From positions 2,418,001-2,482,000 of the forward strand of contig NW_025408675.1 of the NCBI RefSeq assembly GCF_020360975.1: a stretch of 64,000 bases of DNA. The letters run 5' to 3'. The position numbers and the translations under genes were made by a program. This document shows positions 47,720 through 60,199 of this stretch, in pieces; the stretch's first letter is position 1, and each line of letters begins with the position of its first letter. The stretch comes from Hirsutella rhossiliensis (taxonomy: Eukaryota > Ascomycota > Sordariomycetes > Hypocreales > Ophiocordycipitaceae). The notes below the pieces were generated by a model that saw only the letters and a program-made list of their open reading frames with translations, was not told where the DNA came from and searched no databases.

Positions 47720-49950
47720 CGTTTAATATATAATAATATATAAAATAACGAGCGATTCTTATTTTATAGGATAAGATTTTATCTATAATTAATATACTAC
47801 TTATTAGCTTATATAATCGGGAGAGTATATTATAGCTGCTTTATTTATAGTAGGAACACCGTTCCTTATACTTACTATAGCTTTTACTAGTAGTCTTATA
47901 AGAGCTTCTTTTATAATTAGGCTTACTAGCTAGTTTACTAAAGTTATTAATATAAATATACTATTAAGGTTAATATTATTAAGAGGTTCTTTTTTATTTT
48001 AGTTATTATAATTAAGTAAACTTCTATAGCTTTATCCTTTTAATAAAGGTAGTTAAGGTAGGGCGGGGGAAGCTATACTATACTAATTTATATAAGGCTT
48101 TATTACTTATAGCTAATATTACCTTACTACTAAAACGTATTTTAGGTTATTAATTTATTCTTATAAGCCTTAATAATTAGCTAAGTAAGCTAGTAAGTTA
48201 TATTATAAAAGTTCTATTCTTAATTCTTTTAAGTATTATTCTTACTACTAAGGTAAGCGATCTAGCTATCTTTTATTTCTATAAGAACTTAATAGGAAAT
48301 ATCCTAGAGATAAGTATCTTTCTACTTACTAATAAAAGCTTTATATTACTTAAGCTTTAATATATTAAGTTTCTACTTTTATTTAAAGTTCCCTAAGTAC
48401 TTCTTTTATAAAAAGATATTAAGAAGCTAGTATTTATTAGTATATAAGTAAGAGCTTTCTTCCTAAGAAGATATTAAGGTTTATAGGTTAAGGTTAACTT
48501 ATCCCTTTTCCTTATTCTTTTTATCTTCCGTTCTACTTAATATAAACCTTAAGAGAATAGATAGTTAAGGGAATTAGAATTACTACTATTTATTATATAC
48601 TAGTCCCTTAGTATAAGGCTAGTATATTAACCTTATTATTTACTTAGATTTAGTATAGGTTTAATAAGTAACTAAATAAACTAGCTATTATATATAAGTA
48701 AATATATTATATAGACTAGCTACTATACGTTATTATATATATTAAATATAAACTAGCTACTAGTCTTTTAAGTTAAAGTAAGAGGAGTAATAACTATCTT
48801 TATTCTTCTTTACCCCTTAAGATCTAATAAGTTCTTTATTTTTTATATATACTATAGCGAGTATAAGACCTTACTTAGGGCTTTACCTAAGTAATATCTT
48901 AACCTTATAATCGTATAATAATAGTATAGCGTATTAGCGGTATTTCTTAGTATTTTCCCTAAGTAAGTATAAGTATTTCTTTAAAATTTCCTTACTATAA
49001 TCTTATAGTAACTTCTTAAGGAAATATTAGTATAATCCCTAAGGAGCTATTATTACTTAGGAAATTATAGTATATTCTCTATATAATATATCCCTAAGGG
49101 AAAACTCTATAAAATATCTATATAATCCGCCTAGTTATTATCTCTAGGATATCTAGGTAATTTCCTAGAGTTTACTTAGTAGCTTCTAAGTTCCTTCTTT
49201 TATAAGGAGCTTTAAAGAGCTAGTATTAACTTTCTTAAAAAGCATAGATATCGTTATAAGTACCTAGATTATTAACTATAAAGTATCCTATAATAAATAC
49301 TTTATACTTATATAGAAACTTTAGCTTTAAAAGTATTACTTTAACTATTAAAAGCTAAGATATATAATAGTAGAAGGTTAAGCTATAAAGTAGTTTTTAC
49401 CTTATAGTATTATTATACCTTTCCTATTAACTTATTATAAAATCCTATCTTTTTAAGGCTATTATATACTAGCTATAGTTTAGTTATAAATAACTATTTA
49501 GATATAGTTATATCTAGGAACGTTTAAGTATTAAGGATAATAATAAGTATATAGTTTCTTTTAAATAGTTAAGTATAAATTATAATCTTATAATCTAATA
49601 AGGTAGGGATTTAGCTTATATAAGTAAAGTAAGGTTAGTACTATTCTTAGTAAAAGAGGGCTAAAGATATATTTTAAAGTAAGTATTACTTAAATATTAG
49701 CCTCTTAGGTATTTAATATTTAATCCCTAGACTAACTAAGTAGCTTATAATACTACTTAGTAGTTTAAAAACTAGCTATTTACCTTAAACTATAGCTAAG
49801 CTTATATTATTTTATAATATAACCCCTTTCCTATATTTTTACTTTCTTAGTATATAACTATTAAGAAAGTAGCTTAGTATATACCTTATTAATTAATAAG
49901 TATATTATAAACCGCTTAAACTATACTTTATATAGCTAGTAGTAGTAGCG
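47720..49950. other. RIP-degraded sequence, unassigned
   Basis: No domain, terminal repeat or RNA gene recognised on either strand. It may include the 5' untranslated part of the LINE that follows. Confidence 0.4.
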
Positions 49951-49959
49951 GTAATAGTA

Positions 49960-51837
49960 TTAGCCTCGTTTAGCCTATCTTATAAAGAGGTACCCTTTAA
50001 CCTTAGTCTTAGAATACTAGCCGGCCTAGCTTAAGTAGCGCGCTTAGTACTTCTATATAATAGCCCCGCGACTTAAGAAGGTAAGATTAACGTTTTATGC
50101 TTTACTCTATAAATAGCGTATATACCTTTATTACCGCTATATATAGTCTCTTATACTATAGCTATAAAAGGAGTTTAGCGCGCTATTCTCTTTAACTTTA
50201 GCGACCCCGATCTATTACGAGCTTATTATACTATCTTAATCGCCGATACCGCTAATAAGCTTACTTATACTTAGAGCGAAATCTATAATACTAAATTAGC
50301 GGTATTTAAAGCCTTTTACTCCTTATTTAATAAAACAGTAAAATAGTTTATATTTAGACCTATACTTTAATTCGCTTAGAAGTTCTTTAATAGTTTCCTA
50401 TAGTATTAAAACAATATACTAAGCGGTATATATACTAGCCTTTCCTTAATAAGAGCGTTTTATATAACTATTATTAGCGCTAGGCGCTTAGCTTTACTTA
50501 TAACTAGGACTACTATTAACCTTATTACTATAGCTTTATAGTACTAATAGTAATAATAATAAACCTTACGTTACTATAGGTAATAAGCCTTTACCGCCTT
50601 ACTTAAAGAAGACCTTTAGGTCTTTACTTACTTTAAAGCTAGCTAAGCTACCGATATCTCTTAAAGCTTTACTATCTAGACCTATATCGCTAATAAGCTT
50701 AGTATTAGCTATAGCTAGATCCTATAAGCCTAGCTATATAAAACTAGTTAAGCTATCTAAACTATTAATATTATAACTAAGGATCTTTTAATAGAATAAT
50801 AAGCTAAATAGGCCCTTAATATATACGCTAAGGCTATTAAGATATACTAAGAGTAGTATATATATATAGTATAAAGATACCCTAAGCGTATAAGTAATAT
50901 CTTTAGTAACGCTATTAATACTAAAACGGCTATCTAAGATAAGGTTATTATATAAATAAGCTAACCCCTTATAAAGGTAACGACCTTAAGATAGGACTTA
51001 AAGTAGCGCCTAACTAAAACCTTAATTATATCCTTTGCTAAAGAAGTTAAGTACTATTAGCGCCTCTTTAATATAACTAGCTATACTAAGCTTATTACTA
51101 AGACTAGCCTACTAAAGTAATATAAAAACTACTAAGACTACTACTTATACTATAGCTATAAATACTAAGCGCGCTATAAGAACTATAGTAAGTTAAGTTA
51201 TACTTATAAAAGCTATATAGCTATATAGTAATATACTAATTACTTAGGCCTATATTTAGTTAACTTTCCTTAGTATTTAATATAACTTAAAAGGTAAATA
51301 GTATATTCTCTAGCCTTACTAAGCTAAAGTAGCCCCTTATATATAATATAAGTATCTACTTCTTTAAGTAATATATAGCTAAATTAGTAGCTCCTTTATA
51401 TAAAAAGACTATAAGCCTTAAAACTAAATTACTAATAAGCTCTTTAAATAATATATTTAGCCGCGCTATATTAATATTAAGCGATATAAGTACTTTAGAG
51501 CTTATAATATAAAGTACTAAGCTATTTATAGATCTAATTAAACTTATTATAGAGATACTTATATTAATAGTAAGCCCTTCGCCGCTTAGAAGGCCCTTAC
51601 CTAGCTTACCTTCCTTAAAGTCTATACCTTTTATCTCTTTTACTTATATCCTTAAAATTCTAGCCTTAAAAGATCGTAACTCTAGCTTATAACTAATTAC
51701 CTTACCTTAAAAGCGTCGCCTTAACTTTACTAACCTATTTATATAATAAGACGACCTAAATAATACTACTATAGTAAGCGCCCTTTTTAGGTCTTTTAAG
51801 CTAATATCGGTAAAAATATACCTTTATATAACTATAT
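49960..51837 (+). pseudogene. LINE ORF1 (Gag-like) with zinc-knuckle array relic
   Basis: A long plus frame with TAA/TAG only. Early part: AIKGVQRAILFNFSDPDLLR and IADTANKLTYTQSEI near 50165-50285, with Q from a RIP stop; this is the style of Tad-type ORF1. Near 51120-51250 the stretch DYYLYYSYKYQARYKNYSK, then SYTYKSYIA, has Tyr codons at the spacing of two or three CCHC knuckles, Cys and His having been RIPped. ORF1 protein coats LINE RNA. Assignment rests on knuckle pattern and position before the endonuclease. Confidence 0.6.
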
Positions 51838-51842
51838 ACTTA

Positions 51843-52028
51843 TATTATAGAGTAGGTAGAGGCGTACGTATAAGTGCCGTCTATAAGATAATATTAATAA
51901 GCTATATAGAGCTCTCTTATATACGGCTAGCCTATATATATATATATAGGATCCGGCCCTTCGTATATAACTATATAGCTTAAGCTATAGCCTAAGCCTA
52001 TAACCTATAATAGTTAAAGACTCTTATA
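51843..52028 (-). repeat. 3' LTR of Gypsy E
   Basis: Plus-strand start TATTATAGAGTAGG, end GACTCTTATA. Strongly RIPped relative to the other LTR. Confidence 0.88.
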
Positions 52029-52479
52029 TAATGCCCTCCCTTAAGCGCGGCGCGGCGTTGCCCTATTAACGGCTTCCGTACTATAGGGCCCGTGCCGCTA
52101 GCTCTACCCTACCCTTTTCCGTTAATCGTGCTAGCCCTACTAGCCCTATTATCCCCGCGCCTATTAGCCTAGGTAGCTAGAACCGGGCTCTATACTTATT
52201 AGCCGGCTAGCCGTTTAAATAGGGGCGTAACCTATTATATACGCCCCTAGGTAGCTAGCGGCTAGCCTAGACCTACGTAAGCCTTAGGTTGCCCGTCCCC
52301 TTAGCTTTAGGCAGCCTCCTTTACCTAGGGGTATATAAGGCGGCATCCCCCCCTTCTTCCTTCCTTTCCTTCTCCTCCTTCTTTAACTATAGTAGTAGTA
52401 GTAATAAGTAAGTTCCGCTCTACCTAAGGCGTTAGTTCGTTCCTAGCTATATAGGCCGCCTTATTAATATATACTTATA

Positions 52480-53484
52480 GTAATAGCTATAGTAGTAATA
52501 ATAGCCTTAATAATAATAACTTTAACTAATAAGTTCTTTGCCCTATAAAGCGGGAGGCCGTAATCTATAATACTAACTTCTATAATAGATATATCTACCT
52601 TTTCCTCCCCCGCTTCCTCCTTCTTAGAGCGTATAGAGTTATTTATCGACGCCGTGCTAGGCACGGCTAACGACGGCTCCGCCGCTACCGCTGCTCCTAC
52701 CCGCGCCCCCGCGACCGCGCCTACCGCCGCCGCCTCTACCTCTACTACGCTAGCCGCCCTTATATCGCCTTTCCGGGTAACGACGCTATCCCCGCCGCCG
52801 GCCGTAACGCCCGGCCCCTCTACCCCCGCCTCTACTACTACTACCCCCGTAAGTCCGCTACTTAGCGAGCGTAGTAGCTATTTTCCGCTAACTTCTTAAA
52901 GTATAAACGCTAAGTATAGGCTAGAGCCGCCCGCGCGGCCCCTTATATACGGTGCGCGTTATAGGAGCTCCCTTACGCTAACTAAGTCGGGCGCCGCTAT
53001 AGCGGTAGTTATTACTAGTACGCGCGTGCCGGCCGCGCCTATAAAGCGGCGCCTCCCGTCCTACTCGCTATAGCGTTAGCTTAGAAGGCCGGCGCGTATA
53101 GGTAAGCATAGGGGGCTACTAAGAAGCGCCTTACCGCCGCCGCCGCCGCCTACTATAATCTCTATGCCCTCGAGCGCTAAGGCCTGGTCCCTAAGTAAGT
53201 TCCTCTTATCTAGCTCTTTTACTTCCGCTACTAACTCTCCCGGTACTAGGGATACTGCCTCCGTCGCCCTATCGGCGGTCCCCTTAGCCGTGCCCGCCGC
53301 TGCCCCCGCCGCTACTACTAGCCGGGCCCCCCCCGCCCTTAGAGCCCCTAGAGCCGCTGCTACCGCCGACTAGCTCGCGGGCCTAGAAGGCCGCCTAAGC
53401 GCCCTAGAGAGCGCCGCCGCCGCTAATAAGGTAGAGGAGGACGATAAGGATAAGGATAAGGATAACGATAAGGATAAAGAGTAG
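52480..53484 (+). pseudogene. Antisense accessory frame of Gypsy E
   Basis: One plus-strand frame (frame 1 of the window) of about 330 codons, broken only by five or so TAA/TAG of RIP type. Order: FSSPASSFLERIELFIDAVL helix, an Ala/Thr/Pro-rich part, an Arg-rich middle, a second Ala/Pro-rich part, a short coiled coil (LAGLEGRLSALESAAA), and an acidic KD repeat tail (DDKDKDKDNDKDKE). B has the homologous frame in the same position and orientation. It lies opposite to pol, between pol and the 3' LTR. The GC content is far above the surroundings because CpG-rich Ala/Pro codons resist RIP. Function unknown. Confidence 0.65.
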
Positions 53485-53699
53485 GTCTAAGTAGTCTAAA
53501 GGCTTTACCTTAAAATAAACGCTATTTTTATCTCCGCTTATATAATTACGCTTACGTTATCGTAACTACCTACTCCGCTTTACCTACTTTATAGTCCTAG
53601 CCTAAGCTACTATTAATAGTCCGTTAGTTTATTATTCTTATTTACTATTCTAAATAAAGCTTTAAACTTATTAAGGGCTATAGTTCCTATAAACTTATA

Positions 53700-56600
53700 T
53701 ATAGGTTTTTATATAAGGTCGAGATACCTACGCTACTTAATAAGGACCTCCCGGCGTTTCCCCTTATTAACCTTTTTCTAGCGCGCGGCCTATATCTCTT
53801 TAACCTTAAACTTATCCTCTCCCTTTACCTTAATTATAAGCGGTTAAGCGTCCGCTACTTCTTATCTAAGCAGCGGGTTAAAGGAGGCTTTATAAAGGAG
53901 GTCTATATTAATCTTATTATAGACCCCTATTAAGAGACTATTAAGCTCTATAACCTATAGGCTAATAACCCTTTATATTATAAACTTCGCGTATAGCTAG
54001 TTAAGCTTTTTCTTTAGTCGTACCGACTTATAGTTATAGAGGTCTAGCTATACCTTATCTTTTACCGCGAACCTATCTACTAGGGCCTTAGTCTTATTAG
54101 TATACTACTCTTAATCTTATACTATAGCGGCTATCGTAGATTAGTAATAATCTATAGTCTCTTATAGCTTTTATATAAACGCGGAGGCATAGCCCTTTAA
54201 TAATAAATTACTATACTACTCCGCTACTATATTTATAGTAAAAGGAACTAATAAAGGTAGTTTATAGCTATATATTATAAAGAAAGGGGCTATCTTAATA
54301 AAGGTATATAGTTTACTATTTAATATAAGTTAGGCCGCGGGGAGCTACCGGTCTTAGTCTACTTAGTTATAAGCTACGATAGCCTATAAGTAAGCCTATA
54401 CTTCTTAGTTAACCCTCTTAAGCCCTCCGTTAGTTTATAGGTAATATACTATACTAAGTAGCTATATAATACAAAGTAGCTAGTATAGGTACTATTAAAA
54501 GCGGCTAGTTTAATTCGATCCATTATTACTTATAATAAAGGCTAGCTAGCTATATAAGTAAGCCTAGTACTATAGGAAGCGCTCTATATAAGACTCTATA
54601 TCTATAGACGGTATTAGCTTTAATACTATAGACTTATTAAATCGGTCCTTAATTACTTATATATAGCGGTTACCGCTCTTTATAAGTAGGAGGTCTATTA
54701 TAAAGTCTATCTATATATATATATAGAACTAGTTAGGTACTAAAAGCTACTTAAGTAGCCCCTTAAGCTATACTCTTTAGATCTTTATATAGCTATAGAT
54801 ATTATAGTTATAGAGGAAGCAACGAACGTAGTACTATAAGAAGGGCTAGTAAAAGTCCTTTATAAGGCCTACTACTATGCCCTATCTACCTAAGTAACCT
54901 ACGATACTAGAGTTATAGATAAGTTAAACTAGCCTCTCTTAGAGCTCGTTCTATTTATTTAGCTCTAACGGTCCCTCCTTCTCCTTAGCTTCTATAGTAT
55001 ATAGTACGCCCGGTACCTATAGTCTCCCCTACTAGCGTAGATGCCCTTATAGGTCGATATAGTAATCGGCTACTTATACCTTTAGCTTTAGCTTTAGATC
55101 TAGGCGTTAAGCGCCGGACTTAATAGCGTAGCGTACGCCCTCGTAAGTACGGTCTAAAGCCGCTATCCTATCCTATAAGCGTTAAAGGGCCTTATCTTAG
55201 AATACTCTTACCGCGCGCGCCCCTAGGCCGGTCTATCCCTCCTCGCCGGACTAAGGTAAGAGCGCGGGGGGAAGCTTATTCGCTAGTACCGTATCTTCCT
55301 TTACTAAGGAAGCTCCTATATAAGTCCGTAGTGCTTCCTATAGGATAAGCTATAGATCCTAGGCCTCGATATCCGCTCCCGTTAGCCGGCCTTAATCCCT
55401 CTAGGAAAGCGCGTTTAGGACCACGGAGTCCTACTTAAGGCGGTACTTAATCGAGAAGTTAAAGCATAAGAGATACTCCGCTTAGCGGGCTTACCGCTCT
55501 AAGAGGTACTAGCGAGTTATAAAGTACTTAAGGTTCCTATAGTCTATAAGAACCTTAAAGCTCTTATAGCTCTAGAGCTCTACTTACTATTACTTAAGGT
55601 AGCTAATAATTACTAATATCTCCTTATTATAAATAGCGTAATTCCGCTCCGCTAAGGTTAGCTTATAGGAGTAGAACGCTACTAGTTACTTTTACCTATC
55701 TACCTCTTAAGAGGGCGTTCCTTTAAGTGCCTAGCTACTATAGTCTGCTTTAACTAACGTAGACCGGTTAAAGTCCTACTAGAGTAGTACTAGGGCTTAA
55801 GAGAATAGGTCCTTAAGCGTATAGAACGCTCCTTCCTATATAGGCCCTTAGTAAAAAGCGGTCCGCTTCCTAGTAATCTCGTTTAAGGGTATTATAATAT
55901 AAGAGAAGCCCTTAATAAATATCCTATAATAGTTCGCGAACCTAAGGAAGCTCTATATACCTATCTATATAGTTAGGGCAGCTTAGTCCTAAATCGCCTA
56001 GATCTTTATAAGGTCCGCCTATATACCTATACTTATATAGATAATAAAGCTTAGGTACTTAACCCTCTTAACCTTAAATTTATACTTATCTAGGTTAAGG
56101 TAAAGCCTATAAAGTTAGAGGCGCTCTAGGACCCTCTATACTTTCTATATATAGTCCTTATAAGAGCCGCTTATATAGATAAGGATATTATCTATATATA
56201 TAGAGGCGAACTTATCGAGGAAGTCTTAAAGTATATTATTAATATAATACTAAAAGGTAGCGGGCGCTCTTAAAAGGCTAAAGGGCGTTATAAGCTACTT
56301 AAATAAGCTATAGCGTATATAGAACGCTATCTTTTACTTATTACCCTCTAAGATCTATACCTTATAAAACGCTTATTTTATATCTAGCTTTATAAACTAC
56401 TTTACCTTTAAAAGGTTATAGAGCGTATCTAAGATTAAGGGTAAGGGGTAGCGGTCTAGCCTTATAATTATATTTAAAGCCCTATAGTTATAATAAAACT
56501 ATATCCCGCCCCTTAGTTTATATATAAATAGGACTAGCGCTCTTACTTTAGAGCTACTTACTTAAATAAAACCCTTATCTAAGAAGTCCCTTAGCGTCTT

Positions 56601-57390
56601 CTTTAGTACTAGTAGCTCCGTATATAATATACTATATAGCGGTCTAAACGGTATAGGTAGTTCCTACCCCTTCTTATTAGTACGGAGTACGATCCTATAG
56701 TCTACCCCTAGCTTATATAGGTTAAGCTTATCCGCTTCCTAGGACTTAAATAGCGGTAGGAGGTCGTAAAAGCGCTCTAGTATCTATTACTATAGCTTAG
56801 AGGGCGACTTCGGCTTCTTTATCTAGAGGGCCTTATCGATATCTACTAAGCTAACTATATAGACCGCTATATTAGCCGCTGCCTAGCCTTACCCTTACTC
56901 TACCTATTATATAGTTCCTATAAAGATAGAGGTAAGGACTTCTTATATTAAGTATAAAGCTTATATACTTAGTCCTATACCTATAGAACTATTATTATAG
57001 TAGACTTACTATTATATAAGCCTAAACTATAGCTTCCTTTAATATAAAACTAAGTATAACTCTATATATAATAACTAGGGTTTCCTAAGGATTAAGGGAA
57101 ACTCTAGTTAAGGGATTATATAGGCTACGATAAGCTTATAGTAACCGTTAACCTTTATAGCTAGCTATATAATGCCCTTAATTACTATACCCTCTATCGC
57201 GCTTAAGGCGCCCTTTACTTACTTTAAGGCGATCTTTTCTACTAGTACTTATATCTCTTACGTAAGCGCCTTATTAACTATAGTATAGTACTAGTAGCCC
57301 TTATCTATAAGGGCGGTAATAGGTAAGGAGTTATTAATTATAACCTATATTAAAGTAGGCTCCTCTTTTATATAGGCGGATAATTCTTCT
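53700..57390 (-). pseudogene. Gypsy E Pol: protease, RT, RNase H, integrase
   Basis: Minus-strand RT motif FLDKFASIYIDNILIYI at about 56168-56218 is the YxDD box with one Asp changed. RNase H follows with KQLVAFYSYKLTLAERNYA and YNKEILAIISYLK near 55650-55500. The integrase region is about 55200-54000. The whole matches B segment by segment. The first part of Pol (protease) is expected at about 57390-57000 but is poorly preserved. Confidence 0.75.
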
Positions 57391-57399
57391 TTCTCCTTT

Positions 57400-58560
57400 A
57401 CTAGTACTAGTAATTAAGGCTCTAAAGCCCGTCTTTACTCTAGAGCTACTCTTTTTCCTCTAGGCCTAGGGGGGCGGAGTCCTCCTTATCGTCTAAGGTA
57501 AGGAGCGGTTCTATCTTCGCTACTTAAACCGCTATAAGCCGCTTAGCTAAAAGGAAGGGGCATTTTAATATAAAGTATATAGATACTCTATAATATAGGT
57601 AGTAGCTATTAGCCTTCCTCTTTTTAATTTCCTTACTTATTACTTACTTCGCCCGCTACTTAAAGTATAGGGCGGTATAAGGGGTAGTCGACGGCGTCTT
57701 CTTACCGCGTTTAGCCCGGTCTATATAGGTAGCTAATATTAGGGTATCCTTATCTATATCGATAGCCGGTTATTTATCTTATAAAGGGGCGGTAATCCTA
57801 TCGCTACTATACGGCGTGCGCTTATAGAGCTTCTAGAAACGCGGCGTCTACTTATAGCCCTAAGCTACCTTTATTAACCGGCTTATATACTCGCCGTAGT
57901 TAGTAGGTATAATTATAGGGATAAGTAGCTCTTATAGGGCTAGCGTAATCGAATTCTATAGCTATATAAGCTTTACGCTATCTTCCTATACTATAGTCCC
58001 CGCTACTTATAAGAGCGTCTCTTTAAAATCGGGAAGGAATTTACTAAAGGTTTATCTATCTCTCTACTTAAGGGTCTATAGCCTATCTTACGCCTTCTCC
58101 CGCTCCTATATATTGCCGAACGTATATATAAGGTATTAAAAGAAGTCTTATAGGTCGCGTTTGCCCCTAAGGCCGCCCTTATCTTAGAATCTAGAGATCC
58201 GCTATATCTAGGGCTCTAGTAGCGTATAAAGGAGCGAATACTATACTATATCGCGATAGCTATTTAGGCCCTATTTCTCGTCGGTTATAAACTTTATCTA
58301 TAGCTAGCTAAGGAAGAAGTAAAAGGACTCTAGCTTACTATCCTAAGTCGGCTAAGGGAGCGGCTTCCTCGTTAGTAGTATCGCCGCCGTAACTAGCGTT
58401 ACGGAGGTTATAGGGGTTAAAGCCGGTCTCGTAGACGGCTCCCTTAGTATAGCGAGAACCTCGTCCTTCTCGCTAGCCGTCGTGCTTTTAATCGCTTCTA
58501 GGATAGCTGCGATACTTCCTATCCGTCTAAGAAAGGGCGGAGTACTTCCTCGAGGGGGAG
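57400..58560 (-). pseudogene. Gypsy E Gag
   Basis: Minus-strand reading matches B Gag: EKQGLNSYRDIVQYSLLYT with LLEPQIQR, then DLQDFFQYLIYTFGNI and a charged region. Decay is typical RIP. The capsid part is recognisable by comparison with B rather than on its own; the CCHC knuckle could not be placed with certainty. Confidence 0.68.
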
Positions 58561-58611
58561 GCGCCCTCTCTAAAGAGATATCTATTAGATCTATTAATTA
58601 ATAGCTTATAC

Positions 58612-58797
58612 TATCACGGAGTAGGTAGAGGCGTACGCGTAGGTGCCGTCCGTAGGATAATATTAATAAGCTATATAGAGCTCTCCTATATGCGGCTAGC
58701 CTATATATATATATATAGGATCCGGCCCTCCGCACGTAACTACACGGCTTAGGCTATAGCCTAAGCCTATAACCTATAATAGTTAAAGACTCTTATA
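58612..58797 (-). repeat. 5' LTR of Gypsy E
   Basis: 186 bp; plus-strand start TATCACGGAGTAGG, end GACTCTTATA. Retains CA/TG lost in the left LTR (for example CACGTAACTACACGG). Confidence 0.88.
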
Positions 58798-58801
58798 TAT
58801 A

Positions 58802-59348
58802 TATTATAGAGTAGACCTAAGAGGGCATAGGCTATGGTCGCGCTACTACCCCCCTATGCTACGTACGGCGTGTTATACGCACGCGATAAAAGGTAACGAA
58901 TTAACTAAGCTACCTAGCTTATTAATTAACCACACTTATTAACTGTCTAGGCAACGCCTAGACTCTTATATATAGTTTCTTCCCGCGCTCTCTTCTATTA
59001 CTCCCTTAGTTAATAGGCTATTACCCCTAGGTACCGTACTACCTATTAGCCTAGGTTAAGATCCCCCGCTGCCTACGCTATATATACGCCTCTAGGCTGC
59101 GGCGCCCGTATATATACGCGCCTATCTAGCCTTACGCACGGGGACTCGAACCTACGACTAGTAGGTAGCTTAGTTAATATATTATAGATTAGACCTAAGA
59201 GGGTATAGGCTATAGTCGCGCTACTACCCCCCTCTACTACGTACGGCGTGTTATACGTACGCGATAAAAGGTAACGAATTAACTAAGCTGCCTAGCTTAT
59301 TAATTAACTATACTTATTAACTATCTAGGCAACGCCTAGACTCTTATA
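58802..59348 (-). mobile_element. 547-bp miniature LTR element (TRIM2), next to Gypsy E
   Basis: Two 169-bp direct repeats (58802-58970, 59180-59348) around 209 bp without coding capacity. The LTR ends match those of Gypsy E: plus-strand start TATTATAGAGTAG and end GACTCTTATA. The middle of the LTR is different, with CGTACGGCGTGTTATACG. A minus-strand purine stretch GCGGGAAGAAAC near 58975 would be the PPT, so the element is on the minus strand. TSD ACTTA lies on the right (59349-59353). Only four bases separate it from E. Confidence 0.8.
59135..59165 (-). ncRNA. tRNA-like B-box segment inside TRIM2
   Basis: The minus strand reads GTAGGTTCGAGTCCCCG with the consensus B box GGTTCGAGTCC at 59152-59142. 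It lies just inside the 5' LTR in sense orientation. A full cloverleaf cannot be drawn and no good A box is seen. Confidence 0.5.
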
Positions 59349-59353
59349 ACTTA

Positions 59354-59900
59354 TACTCGCTAATACTAAACGATATAATATTATCCTTTTATAAGAGCTT
59401 TAGACTTAGTTTCGGGGTTTACGCTACCTTATAAAAACCTACCCCGCTTATAATACTTATACGCTAGTTAATAACTAAGAGGATAATAATATATAACCGC
59501 GTATAATAACTTATATATAATAAGGCGTAAGACTCTTAGCTAATTAATAATACTTAGCCGCGACCTAAGATATCCTTTAGTTTATAGTTAACGGTATAAT
59601 AGTAGTTAATATTTATTAGGAGCTATCTTTTAATACCGCTCTTACTATTTTATTTATATAGCTAATAGTAAGGTAATATATTATAGTAAGAGACTTTAAC
59701 GTTTAGTACTACTCTTAATAGGTCGGACCCTCCTATAGTTATAATAGTAATATAGCTATATAAGAACGCTACTAAGAGGTATAGGCTAATAGAGCACTTA
59801 GGTATATAGTACTAATATATTAATAGTATATTAGTAAGGAATCGTACCTACCTTACTTATAAGTTATAAACTATTTATTACTTTAATTAAAGAAAAGAAA
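59354..59900 (+). pseudogene. LINE ORF2 endonuclease domain
   Basis: At about 59683 the plus frame reads IIVRDFNV, then Y-Y-S and V-G-P-S-Y-S with RIP stops: the GDFN-H-x-x-W-G-G-P motif of the endonuclease/exonuclease/phosphatase fold in Tad-like LINEs. It nicks target DNA to prime reverse transcription. The domain starts right after the ACTTA flank of the insertion. The RT domain is not found downstream. Confidence 0.68.
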
Positions 59901-60199
59901 TCCCTTTTCTTATAAGCTTTAGTCTTATAATAAGGAGAATATAATATATATAGCGTAGTACCTCTAGCTATCTTTACTACCTAACTAATTATATTATAAT
60001 ACGTATTCCCTTATAGTTTCTAAAGCTTCTTTTTTTAGTTACTTAGTAAATATAGCTATTTAAAGAAGACTATATAATGCTCTTATAGCGCGATATAGTA
60101 GTTAACTAGTTAAGGCCTCTTTGTTATATATATTAAGTATCTATATAAGAGATAAAGAACTAAAAGATATATCCTTAAAATAGACCTTTATTATAGATA

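Larger units (their letters stand above)
51843..58797 (-). mobile_element. RIP-degraded Ty3/Gypsy element 'E'
   Basis: 186-bp direct LTRs at 51843-52028 and 58612-58797, element 6955 bp. Pol is on the minus strand, so the right LTR is the 5' LTR. PBS on the minus strand reads GTATAAGCTATTAATT (58596-58611), the same core as in B. PPT-like GGGAGGGCATTA lies inside the left LTR. Left flank ACTTA (51838-51842) recurs after the neighbouring miniature element at 59349-59353. The right LTR is less RIPped than the left. Confidence 0.9.
49950..59900 (+). mobile_element. Tad-like LINE (non-LTR) retrotransposon, interrupted
   Basis: ORF1 at 49960-51837 and endonuclease at 59354-59900 lie on the same strand and are separated by Gypsy E plus a 547-bp miniature element, both bounded by ACTTA. 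Joining across ACTTA gives ORF1 followed by ORF2. The reverse transcriptase part of ORF2 is missing after about 59900, where Gypsy F begins. Limits outside the ORFs are guesses. Confidence 0.65.

Noticed and set aside
52464..52664. Minus-strand 66-residue ORF in E
   Set aside because: Opposite-strand shadow of the plus-strand accessory frame; not matched in B.
58798..58801. TSD between Gypsy E and TRIM2
   Set aside because: The four bases TATA do not match ACTTA even allowing C to T, so the junction is left unexplained.
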